Below are positions 22,154-33,052 of a DNA stretch of 64,000 bases, piece after piece. The stretch lies in the NCBI RefSeq assembly GCF_905404315.1, contig NC_066286.1:6021501-6085500 (forward strand), read 5' to 3'. The stretch's first letter is position 1. Each line of letters begins with the position of its first letter. Both the position numbers and the translations under genes were made by a program. The notes beneath the pieces were generated by a model. The model did no database searches. It saw nothing but the letters and a program-made list of their open reading frames with translations, and had not been told where the DNA came from. This DNA comes from Leptidea sinapis. Lineage: Eukaryota; Arthropoda; Insecta; Lepidoptera; Pieridae.

Positions 22154-24207
22154 ATGCACATAAAGAAAACAACAGAAACAACTCCCCCAAGCCGAATGAT
22201 CATCATGGAAGAAGAAGACTACAACCCTCTAAAGAAAGAAAACAAATCCTCGAATAAAACCACACATATACACATTGCTACATACAATGTAAGATCATTA
22301 CGAACTGCTGAAAAGCATCTCGAACTCGAATTCGCTCTATCAGACGTAAAATGGGATAATATAGGCATCAGCGAGATGAGATTTTTTGGGGAAGACATAG
22401 AAGACCATGGAAACGACATTTTATACCACAAAGGCGAGACACCAGGTCTGTACGGCGTAGGGTTTTTAATCAAAAAGAGACTCGCCAATAACGTTGAACA
22501 ATTTAATGGTATACCGGAAAGAATAGCAGTCTTGAACATAAAGATGCTAATAAAGGACAATGAGAAATGGTCTATAACTCAAGCATACTCGCCAATTGAA
22601 TCAAACGAAAAAGAAGAAATACTAAAAATTTAAAGATTTTATGACGATCTACGAAAAGCTGTTCTAAATTCCCACAAAAATGTTATCGTAATGGGCGACT
22701 TTAATGGTAAAATTGGAAAGCATAATAATGGAGAAGAGTACACTGTGGGGAAATACGGAACAGGTAAAAGAAGTGAAAATGGTAACAGATTAGTCACATT
22801 TGCGATAGAAAATAAACTGAGAAGTTTTTATCAAAAATAGAAAACAAAAAGGTGGACTTGGATTTCCCCAAATGGACTGCACAAGAATGAAATTGATTTC
22901 ATCATGTCTAACAATACGAACATTTTTCAAGATGTATCAATCGTACATAGCTTAAATTTTCACTCCGATCCGATCCGAATATATAAAGTTTTCTCAAAAA
23001 TAATTCTATTCAGAATTACCTCTACACTTGACCAAAATCAACCGAAAGAGCAGGCAGGCTTCAGAAGCAAGTATTCAACCGTAGATCACACCCATGTTCT
23101 TAGACAAGTTTTACAAAAATATAAAGAATACAACAAGACATACTATCTGGGATTTGTTGATTATAATAAAGCGTTTGACTCCTTGGAGCACAGATATATC
23201 TGGCACGCACTACATAGACAGGGAATACAAGAGAAGTATATATACAAATAATTAAAAATATTTATTCAAAAAGTACAGCGCAAGTTAGGCTCGAAACAAT
23301 TGGTGAAGAGTTTCCTATAGAGAGAGGCGTCCGCCAGGGTGACCCAATTTCACCGAAGTTGTTTTCAGCGGCCCTAGATCTTCAGAAACCTAGAATGGGA
23401 TATGAATGGAATCAACATCAATGGCGAAAAGCTAACTCACCTTCGTTTCGCAGATGATTTAATGTTATTCTCTGAATGTCCAAAAACCCTTGAGCAAATG
23501 TTACAACAACTGTCAGATCAAAGTGCCATTGCAGGACTTTCGATGAATACAAATAAAACAAAAATTTTGACCAATGGTTCACAAGCCTATAACATCACAG
23601 TAAATACGAAACAAATAGAATATGTAAAGGAGTTTATTTATCTAGGTCAGCTTATAGCCGCAACTGACACCATGCCAAAAGAAATTGACAGAAGGATAGC
23701 CAACTCCTGGAAAAGATTTTGGTCTCTTAGCGAGATTATGAAAATGCAGATATGCCAATTAAAGAAAAAAGGAAAGTATATAATACCTGCAAGTTGCCAT
23801 GTCTAACGTATGATTGCCACACATGGGCATTAACAGAAAAGTTGTTGAAAAAAATCGAAATATGCCAAAACGGAATTGAAAGAAGTGTTATTGGAATTAA
23901 TAGAAGAGATAAAATAAAACTAACAAAAATTAAGAGTACAACTAAATTCAAAGATGTCAAAACTGTGTGCAAAACATTAAAGTGGACATGGGCGGGACAT
24001 ATGCTACGTGACAAAAGCGAAAAATGGACAAAAATCATAACGGAGTGGTATCCACGAGAATGCAAAACAAGCAAAGGGCGACAAATAAAACGATGGGAGG
24101 ATGACCTTAAGAGAGTGGCTGGCCCAGAATGGATAAGAATGGCGAGAGAGAGAGAGAGAACGATGGAAGTCTTTGGAGGAGGCCTATGTCGAAGGACAAG
24201 CTGTTAA
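22154..24207 (+). pseudogene. RTE-like ORF2 (endonuclease-reverse transcriptase), broken
   Basis: Starts at ATG 22154. Endonuclease: HIATYNVRSLRT at the N-terminus, GDFNGKIG at 22693-22716 and NEIDFIM near 22890, with stops at 22631-22633 and near 22838. At 22964-22978 (CTCCGATCCGATCCG) family sequence jumps from the SDH region to SKIILFRITSTLD, removing the linker. Reverse transcriptase: EQAGFRSKYSTVDH, DYNKAFD (23159-23179, first aspartate), a stop at 23249-23251, a shifted GDPISPKLF block, then FADD (23447-23458), which keeps both catalytic aspartates. The C-terminus is in a third frame (23752-24207) with SLxEAYVEGQ-like ending. A GA repeat at about 24144-24160 lies in the C-terminal codons. 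Confidence 0.85.
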
Positions 24208-24540
24208 AAAATAGTAAGCAATTAGTTAAGGATATATATTTAAAAAATGTTATTATTATTAGTAACAGCAATAAAGGCTTATTTTATTTTATATTGAAAA
24301 TCTGACGAAATTACATTTTCTTTGCAACAATAAATTTACAACCGAATTTAACAACTATTAAACAAAGACAAAATTAATGATGACTTTCAACTTTATATGT
24401 AAGTGATGAGATTTGTTTTATTTTTGGAGGAGCAGATAATCATAAACATCAATAAATTAAGAGTTTTAGCATCTGTATAACACATATATTACGTGTCACT
24501 GATCATTGGTTAAAATGTCGTGAAGGTATTTACTATTTTT

Positions 24541-24696
24541 AACCGACTTCAAAAAGGAGGTGGTTCTTTTTACGTATGTACACCGATTACGCTGTGATTT
24601 ATGAGCCGATCTTCGTGATTTTTCTTCAGTTTGCCATTTGCCGTAAAAATACATTTACATAGATTGGCCCAGTAGTTTCATCTTATGAGCATTTTT
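24541..24696 (+). repeat. Family F left-end fragment
   Basis: Begins AACCGACTTCAAAAAGGAGG at 24541, the same terminus as the element that starts at 24697, followed by GTACACCGATTACGCTGTGA. Only a left end is present; the right half was lost or interrupted by the adjoining element. Confidence 0.65.
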
Positions 24697-25133
24697 AACC
24701 GACTTCAAAAAAGAAGGAGGTTCTCAATTGGTCGGAATTTTTGTTTGTTACGTCAAAACTTTCGACTGGTCGAACCGATTTTGATAATTCTTTTTTTATT
24801 TGAAAGCTGGTGCTTCTCTGTGCAGATCTAACAATGGCATCCCTGAGAAAACCATAAAAGTCTTAAATTTGCTATACGTATGTGGATGATAAATTTACAT
24901 TTATTTTTAGATTTTTCATTGCTGCATTGAAAAATTTAGTATATCTACACAAATTTTAGACAAATTGTTGGTTAGTGTACTTCAAATTCACTAAAAATCA
25001 AAAAATAAAAAAAATACTAGGTATTACTAGAATCCTAGTTAATTAATTAGATAGTATAAAAATACGCAATTATTTTTATACTTTTAGTGCATATTATATG
25101 TATTGTTTTGGAATAGTGTTTTTGAAGTCGGTT
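24697..25133 (+). mobile_element. Family F element with perfect 15-bp TIRs
   Basis: AACCGACTTCAAAAA (24697-24711) and TTTTTGAAGTCGGTT (25119-25133) are exact reverse complements bounding 437 bp of AT-rich, non-coding DNA. It contains GGAGGTTCTCAATTGGTCGG and a CGAACCGATTTTGATAATTC block known to me as common in lepidopteran repeats. Related ends occur at 24541, 25563-25709, 53375-53500 and about 63065-63090. Confidence 0.7.
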
Positions 25134-25562
25134 GTTTCTTTGTTAATATTTTTTTATGAATATTTATGTTTATGTGGATGATACAATTACAGTCTGTGAA
25201 CGTCTTTTTAGGAGTTTTCATTTAGGTTGGTTATAATATTATTATTACTAACTCTAACCTGTCCCGATAAGTGGGTCTTAGCCTACCTGTTATTCATAGT
25301 TAACAAATGTTCTTCACGACATTACAGTGTCTCACAAGCACGTGAAATAGATTTGCGAACAGCATTTTTCGGAGTCAATTCCATATTTCCGTTCCCGTTT
25401 TATGTGATATATATTGTTTAAAGCACGAGGCATCTTCGTAGGCCTTTCAATAGTTTCTTAACAAAATACAATTTAATATATTATGCCAATAAAAAGCAAC
25501 GAAATCTTATAGTTTTACCTGATTACACACACTAGTAAAAATAAAAAAATCTACGTTTAAAA
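25134..25562. other. Unassigned AT-rich sequence between family F elements
   Basis: A 64-codon frame at 25227-25421 has no recognisable domain. Nothing else supported. Confidence 0.35.
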
Positions 25563-25708
25563 AAACCGACTTCATTAAGTGAAAAGTTTAAAATAACATA
25601 ATAAAGATTTAATTTAATATACATCATATGCAAATCTATAATACCTTTAATATTCATATAATACTATTTTTTGTATGTGCTACTTATTGAAAGATATGAA
25701 GTCGGTTT
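25563..25708. mobile_element. Short family F element
   Basis: AAACCGACTTCAT (25563-25575) and ATGAAGTCGGTTT (25696-25708) are perfect 13-bp inverted repeats around 120 bp of AT-rich sequence. It is probably an internal-deletion derivative of the same end-type as the 437-bp element. Confidence 0.65.
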
Positions 25709-26009
25709 GAGCGAACAATAAAATTGTGACCCTATTCTAAGTAACTAAACGAGAATAGAATCGAAGCGACCTTATGCGAAAAAGTAAAGTTTCGTATTCT
25801 TGTACCACGTTGTTACGTTACAATTAAGGGAAATCGTATGATGCATATACTCGTAACAAGATCGATCGTCTTTTATTGAGAGATAGGAGAAGAGAATCGT
25901 TGACGCGCAGCTCTGATGCAGTTACCGTTCTAGAGGAAAGGACCTATCATTTCCCTAGAATACAAATCTAGAACAAAGCATGGATTAGATTCAATGATTT
26001 TTGAGATTT

Positions 26010-26181
26010 TAAAAATCCCGGGAATAGCGACACTCTATAAAAAACTTCAAACATCGGGAAGTTATTGGTTTTATCCCGTTTTTCGAAAATCGAGTTTTCA
26101 TCAGATCTCGACGATTAAAGGTCCTAGGAAGCTTCCCTGACTCTTCCCGCAATGGTGTCTGTACGTCTGTATGTATGTGTT

Positions 26182-26216
<35 letters not shown>

Positions 26217-26440
26217 ATAGATGTAAACTTCTTATAATATTTGAATGGCTCGACCGATTTTATCGCGGCACCATTCGAAAAGGCTTGACTTACTTAGTTA
26301 GATTTTGAATATTTATCATACTTTCGAGCTCGAAGAGCTCAAAAACATAGAGCAGCTAATTCTTTGAGCTCGAAGAGCAATTTGAAGCGTTTAGGTATGG
26401 AATTAGCGGCAAGTTGCACGGATAATCTTCAGGGTCAACC
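26010..26440 (+). repeat. Family H dispersed repeat with GT microsatellite, copy 1
   Basis: Shared with 49480-50135: GGTTTTATCCCGTTTTTCGA, GTTTTCATCAGATCTCGACG, GGTCCTAGGAAGCT, the CGACCGATTT..ATCGCGG block and AAGCGTTTAGGTATGGAATT. This copy carries a (GT)n tract at about 26178-26216 and a duplicated GAGCTCGAAGAGC (about 26326-26378). Non-coding; class unknown. Confidence 0.75.
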
Positions 26441-28044
26441 ATTTTCCTTTTTTTTTTCAACTAGGGCGCGACCACACCCTTTCAAGGCGCGCACTGCACT
26501 GATCTCGTTATTGCGAACCCACTCACCCTGATGATGCATAGTCGGTACCAATACCGGTAAACCTTGAAAGACCATTTAAATAAATTAAGTTAAGAGCAAA
26601 TGAATAAAATATATAGAAGAAAGAAGGTTCATCTTTTATTACTATACGATCCCACGTGTAATAATAGGGCCATAACCATGACTGGAGACATGGGAGACTG
26701 CACCTGGACGCTCATAGTCTCATTCTGTTTGGGTCAAAGTTCACTTAGAACTATCTTTAGGATTCCGTAAGATAAAACACGACTCAGATCAACAAGGCCT
26801 TTAGAACACATCTGAAATAAATGCGATACAGCGAGGGTCGCGGTGACGACACCCGAGATATGAACATAAAAGTGTCCGGTCGTCCCTCCATCAATCTTGT
26901 TCCGAGCCGTCTACCTGCGCGCCGAGATCGTAGTGCGGAGATAACCCTTCCTCGATGCGTAATGACATTAAAGCAACGGTGACAAACAAACCAATAGATA
27001 GCAGCCACGTCTGCCGGGGATCGTGCCGTGAGGTTCCAGCCGCCACCACTAGCGGCCGATGGGAACTTAACGAGCTGTCTCGTAGTGCCGAGCGACGGTG
27101 AGGCTGTATGCGCGGGGTGCGGGGCGCGGGGAGGCTCCCACTGCGAACGTTTGATGCAGCTCTTTGTTTTTGTGAGCTGGCCGCTGCGCAGTCCGGGCTT
27201 CGGTTTAATTAATGCCCATCACGTATTTTTTTCGACGTTTGCTTTATCGTGTTTCGTTTTTTGTCCGTGTTTTGTGTATTTTTGAAATATGCCCCGTGGC
27301 TGTGGGTCTCTCGCGATAATGGGTCACAGATATCTCCATGTCATTGTTCTCCATAGACATATTTATGCGAACTTCTCCCACGAATGTAATCGTCTTGTTT
27401 TTTGCACAAATTTCGACATTCTATTTGCATACAATATTTATTTCTGTTTCCAGTACTTCACGAGAGCTGTCACCAACTGACCAGTAAGGACTTGTTATTC
27501 CTATTAACCTCTGTGGTGTTTTTATTTCCAAATTTCCCGGACCACCAACATGCTTTTAATATGACGTCTTTATTATAATTAGACTCCTAATATCCCTCAA
27601 GTTCTCGACACTGTTAAGAACCGGGTGACTACAGGTCGGTGACCGCAAGTTCGCGTCGCTCCATCACTCACTCTCGTTATCTCAACAGTCAGCATAGGAC
27701 GGAGTCGCTCTCGTGATCGTCATCAGCGGCCAGCGCTTTACATCAGAGTATCAATCTCCTCCGTCAAGATGACGACAAGCGATCATTTATTAAATTATCT
27801 AGTTTGGGATAGCATAATCGAAACAAGGTGAATGTTTCATTTAAAAATGTAAAATTAATATTAGACGCAGATGAGGACAACTGAGTCATGTATTTATTAT
27901 GTGAAAAATTCAACAGGTATGCTATTCATAGGTATGACTCATAGGTACCTACTATCCGATAAAGTAAACATGAAGGAAGGTTGAATAGTATTAGCACATA
28001 GTATTTTCTTTGATTAAAGCGAGTGTTACACATTTAAGTGAAAC
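26441..28044. other. Unassigned sequence with a GC-rich island at 26860-27210
   Basis: The island (CGGGGTGCGGGGCGCGGGGAGG, GCCGAGATCGTAGTGCGG) is the most CpG-rich patch in this third of the window. Open frames at 27028-27285 and 27289-27480 have no known domain. A promoter with an untranslated first exon is possible but not shown. Confidence 0.35.
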
Positions 28045-28160
28045 ACTTTTAAAGGATTAAAACGCGCGTAATTGTAACGGTTTTACATTAGATGTTTGCG
28101 TAAAAGTTAAATTTTTATTTTAATTAACCCAACGTTTCAAGACCTTTCCAGATCTGTCCC
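28045..28160 (+). repeat. Family G repeat, copy 2
   Basis: CTTTTAAAGGATTAAAACGC, GTAATTGTAACG, TTTTACATTAGATGTTTGCG and TAAAAGTTAAATTTTTATTT in the same order as copy 1, followed by CCCAACGTTTCAAGACC. Related CAGATCTCG-type sequence occurs near 57740-57800. Confidence 0.65.
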
Positions 28161-28210
28161 CCTGAAAACTAGATCTCGAGAGATGAAACTTATTACAACT
28201 TTGGCAATTG

Positions 28211-28300
28211 CTGACGTACCTATCTCAAGTGGTTGAAGAATTGGTCTACCAAAAGAGATGCTACGGTTATGTATTAAAGGACCACATTCTGAGCAGTTAT
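28211..28300 (+). repeat. Two-copy repeat with tRNA-like head, copy 1
   Basis: CTGACGTACCTATCTCAAGTGGTTGAAGAATTGG and AGAGATGCTACG are shared with 55817-55890. TATCTCAAGTGGTTGAAGAA resembles a tRNA A-box region, but no B-box is visible. It is probably a decayed SINE. Confidence 0.45.
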
Positions 28301-29439
28301 CCTTTACTTCTTTTCTTTTATCCTCTACTCTCGAAATCCTATTTTAAGCTGCCAAAAATATGTCACAATAAATTTTGAGAGTTGCGCGTACTGGATATTG
28401 AAGGTACCGTCCACCGAGTAAGTTTAAAGTAGGAGACATTGTATTCGATACATACTATAGGTAGGTGCGAGCCGCTTTGATCATTCAATGTCAACCACGC
28501 CCTTCTCCATAGATTCACTCAACAAAAAGTACAGTTAACAAAATGCGCAAGTGAGACCACATCAAACAGTTATAATGGATAGGGGCGGCGCTCTCGAACA
28601 AACAAACACACAATAGTAGTTGACAACAGCGTGTCGTCGCACAGTGACGTCACAAGTCACAACACAACAATAGCCGAACGATGACGCGACACAACGCATC
28701 ACGAATCGCCCACCGGCGACAAAACTCATTCAAGTATGTGGCCCATGCAGACGCTCATCGACGGGTATCGTATTATGGCGGTTAACACTGGGCAATGTAA
28801 TGCGATACTCAATATTTTATTGTACATCACATTTACATCCCGGAGACCACCTGTGTATGTGTTTTATCAAGATGTTCACGTAATAGCTAACCTAACCAGT
28901 ACTGTACCGTTTGTTGTCCTCTTGCCAACATTAGATTTAACTTCAACTTTAAAATGACAAATAAATAAGTTCAGCCGGTCGACATAGTCGTTGGCAGTTT
29001 TAGGACATACCTACACTTCACGTATATCTATTATTATTTATAAACAAGCTTAAATAGCAGCTAAATATAAAATAGACTGCAACTCCACGAGAGTGTGTAT
29101 ACCGCCGAAATAATTAATACACAAACCAATCACAGAATTCTGAACTAACTATTTATAGGTAATGTTGGTAAGGGTTATGTTTAATACAAAACGGATAAAT
29201 GTAAATAATAATAAAAAAAAATGAAAATAATTTGGTTTTTCATTAATACAGTGGCCTACTGTAGACGTTGTATAGACACACCGCGATTTATATGTAACAG
29301 TATCATCTGTAGAACCTAGTATAGTCTTACAAACAGTACTGACGACAAATTTCAAGGATAGGGTTATTGAAGGATAGATTGTTAGACATTGCAAAAGGTA
29401 TTCATGCCGTGAGATCGATTGGTAACGCTAAGAATTCCT
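28301..29439. other. Unassigned sequence; consensus CRE at 28645-28652
   Basis: TGACGTCA at 28645-28652 lies in a moderately GC-rich patch (28590-28730) together with other CGTCG-type dyads. No exon is supported. The open frames here (28736-28957, 29149-29394 minus) show no family motif. Confidence 0.35.
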
Positions 29440-29720
29440 TTTTTAAATAAGACGGGGCAAACGTGCAAGAGGCTCACGCGATGGGAACTGGTGAGGTCAG
29501 CCCATGGATATCCATAATAGCAGGGGTCGAGATATGCGTTGCCGGCCCTTAAGTTGTGATTTTACTCTAAGCTTGAAAATCCCTAAGTCATATCGGTTCG
29601 GGAAAACTGCAATCGGTACTTGATTCCAAAAAATAAATAGGTTACTATTTTCGCTTTCAGGTCTTCGAATGCTAAATATCGCCAACCGAACCATAGATCA
29701 AACGACGTTAGCGGAATTAG
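29440..29720 (-). pseudogene. LINE C-terminal fragment, type 4
   Basis: The minus strand reads WNQVPIAVFPNRYDLGIFKL followed by LKGRQRI in a 65-codon frame (29694-29497), then a short 3' end to TCTTATTTAAAAAAGG. The order W-N-x-(L/V)-P, F-P-x-R-Y-D-x-G-x-F-K, GRQR is the same as the C-terminus of family B (LWNELP...YDMGTFKKS...GRQR), but the sequence is otherwise different. It is therefore a second, related Jockey-superfamily lineage. Strongly 5' truncated. Confidence 0.6.
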
Positions 29721-30434
29721 ATTGTCAACGAACTCTGAATTGATTGTAGTCATTTTAACTCAGCTGTGCAGCGATAAAAATACTCCGTGTGTGATTAATA
29801 ATGCCCTTTACGTCACAATAGTTAAACACTACGAAAATATAATGTGATGAATCGAGGCGTTACAAAGCGAACCACATTTTAATCTCCTGAAATCTTCACA
29901 TACCGATAGCGACAGTAAATCTTTTTAGATAACGGCTTTGAATAAAATTATTGAAATACAAATAAAAGGTAACATCTAAGGTTGTACGGAACATTGTGCA
30001 ACAGCTGCAAAACATTTCAATTAGTAAAAACTGTGAACAATAACCGCTCACAAAGACACGCGATAACAAACAAACCAGAGATGATCCACGAAAGAAATGA
30101 GAGAGACGGAGAGCGATACTCGACACTCGACTCCACCTAAACAACACAATAATATTGCATTACCTCACCTTTAATAGTGTGTACTGCGAATTTGTAGACA
30201 GAGCCGCTGCAACACACGCGCCCGCATTTCATATTTCGAATTCTTATCTAATATTCTAATTCAACGTAAGGCCACCAATCAACGATCTATTGACTAGGAA
30301 ATAAAATTTAAAATTGTAAAAATTAAAGACAATTTACTTTTTCGACATCCACACTGGTGCCTGAAGCTATACAGTAGCTGTGCCCGTTACCTTGTCAGCG
30401 TGGACTTAGATCTATCTCAGCCTTTTATTATGAA
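29721..30434. other. Unassigned sequence
   Basis: No feature supported. Confidence 0.4.
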
Positions 30435-30545
30435 ACGCAACAACAGGCCTTGTTCAAGTCTCAGGTTATGACTTCATCTACAGGATCTACTTTACAGTTG
30501 ATAACCTGTAGATGAAGCCACAACATGAGAGTTGATCAAGACACA
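30435..30545. repeat. Long imperfect foldback
   Basis: The left arm TGACTTCATCTACAGG (30468-30483) pairs with the right arm CCTGTAGATGAAGCCA (30505-30520) with one mismatch. Pairing continues outward (TTGTTCAAGTCTCAGGTTA against the complement of ACAACATGAGAGTTGATCAA) to arms of about 38 bases with a ~20-base loop. CAACAGGC-type sequence recurs just outside. It may be a tiny foldback transposon remnant or a transcribed hairpin. Confidence 0.5.
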
Positions 30546-32212
30546 AACAAGATTTATCAACAACAGGCGTTGTTTTTCAGTACTATGAAAATTATATTAA
30601 CTATGTCGCTAGAACCTAAGAAACGCAGTGGTTTATGGTACAAGTGGCGCAATTACTTTTACATATCTTATATTGATGCTATATATATGTAGTATTAGAA
30701 GTACCTATTATGAACACTTTGTTGATCTTATTAAGAAAAAACAATTATTAATTTATATATTATAAAATAAGTAGAAGTTTCAGGAATGTTCACATACAAA
30801 TTATTGGAATTATTATTACGGAAAAGTAATTTATAAGACCAAGAAAATCAAATCATACTGAAATCTATGCATTCTATGGTAACAGTTTGTCCTCGTCCTT
30901 TTTATGGTCCTTGCGTATCATTCTCACTAGGAAGGGTAGGTACTAGTTTTAAATTATAGGGAAAATTTTAAGGAATCAGATGTTTTTGTTGTTGAAAACT
31001 ATCACAACTATAATAACACAACATGCATACTGTGCAGTTGTTGACTTGCTTGTCATGATCGGCTATGCCCTTCTTGAGTTCTAAAAAAAGCACATATAAA
31101 AGCCGGACAAATAACAAAAATCGTATAACGTGTGTCATCAGGTGAATTAAAAAAAATTGACACAAGGTAAACAGATAGAGCAAACATTTTTATGTTATAG
31201 TAGTATTGATAAATAATATAATCTATAATAAATTATCTTGGCACGACAAATCCGCATTAATTGATATATTGAATCTCAGCTCCGTCTATAAATTATTTGT
31301 ATCGCTGTCTCAGTTCGCCGCGAAATTCTCTCAGTAAATATGAACAATACTCAATAGAGGCTTAACAAGGGATTTAGATTCAAAGGGCCCTCGGCTTTGT
31401 TTTCGAAGGCTTTTATAAAAATTTAAGATTTGGGTTTTGTGCAGCCCTACTGCAAGCGTTTTTGGTATATTGCAGTTAATTATTCTGTGGAAAATAATGA
31501 TAGTAGATCTTCGTCTATATTATTTATTATTTATGCATTTATATAACGATGTTTTTTTTAAATTATTTAACTAATTTTTTAAATTAATAAAACCCAAGTC
31601 CCCAAATTACAAAATATGGGTAATATTATAATTTATAAGTTCCTGTGAGTATGCGATACAAAACAAACACTATAAATTAGTCATAAAATGCCGTTTTGTG
31701 TGTGGATTGCGTCAACATGTGTTTACATGTTGTTACTTACATAATATTAATAATAAATATGTATCATAATTTCTGTTAAAAATAAATGATATTATGTCTG
31801 TCTCCAAAGTTTCATGCTGAAGTTGCACCCCTAGCGGCACTTATGGCACATTTCCCTTGTTGGGCTCATAATATTTGCGCGGTGCTTTATTGAGAGTGCA
31901 CTATTTCCGCTTACAGTGTGGCCCCACTCCAAGCGACAGCGGCGTCGCTTTGTGCGCGTCCACAAAAGGCGCACGATCGCAATAACGGCTCAAAGGGGGT
32001 TTTTGTGCATGCGCGATGAAGAGGCGGTCGCTGAGCACTCGCGCCTGTTGTGGCTATTTGACAACATCACTAAATACTCAAGTGATTTGTAGCCTGTCAC
32101 ATATTTAAATTAATTAGCATAAACCCTAAACGTCTACTGGTTTGCTGCGAATTCATATGGATTGTATATGAATGACAAAAACATGAGAAATTTACCAAAT
32201 ATTTATTTTAAA
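30546..32212. other. Unassigned sequence with GC-rich patch at 31910-32010
   Basis: The patch contains AAGCGACAGCGGCGTCGCTT, a palindrome-like stretch, and GTGCGCGTCC. No exon or repeat supported. Confidence 0.35.
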
Positions 32213-32583
32213 CTAGCTGACCCGACAGACGTTTTGTATATAATAAATAAAATAATGTTTTTATATGAATTTGTCAATAATATATCATAACATCAAAAAT
32301 TATTTCGTAAAATATGCACCCTGCTGTCGTAATGAAATTGTTTCACAGCAGAACTGCCAAACCGTGCGTCAATAAATTCTCTCATAGAAATTATGTATGG
32401 ATCAAAGTTAAAACAAATTTGTTGTTTTTATTTAATTTAGCAGCATTTTTCTATTTATTCACCTTTTAAACCTTCTCTGGACTTCCACAAATAATTCAAG
32501 AATAAAATTAGACAAATCGGTCCAGCCGTTCTCGAGTTTTAGCGAGACTAACGAACAGCAATTCATTTTTTTATATATATAGA
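32213..32583 (-). mobile_element. Nonautonomous Helitron-like element, family D, copy 1
   Basis: On the minus strand the element starts TCTATATATATAAAAAAATG and ends GTCTGTCGGGTCAGCTAG. The TC start, CTAG end and insertion between A and T (A at one side, T at the other) are Helitron hallmarks. It shares about nine-tenths of its bases, judged by eye, with the opposite-strand copy at 39461-39826 (GAATTGCTGTTCGTTAGTCT, CGAGAACGGCTGGACCG, AAGGTTTAAAAGGTGAATAA). No Rep/helicase frame is present. Confidence 0.75.
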
Positions 32584-32679
32584 TAATAGGTAACGAGTGA
32601 CTCAACCGATGCACGACTCATACAGAATCAAAATATTCTGTAATCTGAGCTCTTTTCGAAATACCGATATATTATAATA

Positions 32680-33045
32680 TCTTATATCTTTAAACGAGCA
32701 ATTCTTGTATATATATATATAATCTGAATCTCGGAAACGGCTCCAACGATTTTCATAAAATTAAGTATGCAGGGGATTTCCGGGGTGATAAATCGATCTA
32801 GCTAGGTTTCAATTTAAAAAAAATGGTTTTATCCATGTTTTAATGAGAAACAGCTACAATAACATTAGAATACAAAGGTAAATTTCGCCACTATATACAT
32901 GACTATTATAGCTCAGATGGGACATTGGGTGATCCGGAAAGCAGAAGATCCCGGTTCGAATCCAGATGTCCTATTAGTTTTTTTTTTGTTCAAGTTTTGT
33001 ACATTCTTAAAAATCCGAGCAAGGCTCGGTCGTCCGGATATTATA
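32680..33045 (+). mobile_element. Family E nonautonomous element with tRNA-like segment, copy 1
   Basis: From TCTTATATCTTTAAACGAGC to the hairpin CCGAGCAAGGCTCGG (33015-33029) followed by TCGTCCGG. Inside, an A-box TAGCTCAGATGG (32909-32920) and a B-box GGTTCGAATCC (32953-32963) form a tRNA-like segment. The same layout recurs at 50599-50970. The 3'-proximal hairpin and TC start suggest a Helitron-like vehicle, the internal boxes a captured or ancestral tRNA/SINE promoter. No open frame. Confidence 0.65.
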
Positions 33046-33052
33046 TATAATA

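Larger units (their letters stand above)
21618..24304 (+). mobile_element. RTE-like non-LTR retrotransposon (copy B) with 13-bp target-site duplication
   Basis: TATTGAAAATCTG occurs at 21618-21630 and again at 24292-24304, exactly flanking the element (21631 to about 24291). The body has ORF1 remnants, then ORF2 with AP-endonuclease and reverse transcriptase, and a short AT-rich 3' end (TTATTTTATTTTA). The clade call comes from the ORF2 protein pattern (HIHIATYNVRSLRT, FADDLMLF, IEYVKEFIYLGQL, WAGHMLRD). Relative to family members the region between endonuclease and reverse transcriptase is deleted. The 5' start is the same base as in the smaller copy at 20339. Stops and frameshifts make it inactive. 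Confidence 0.85.
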
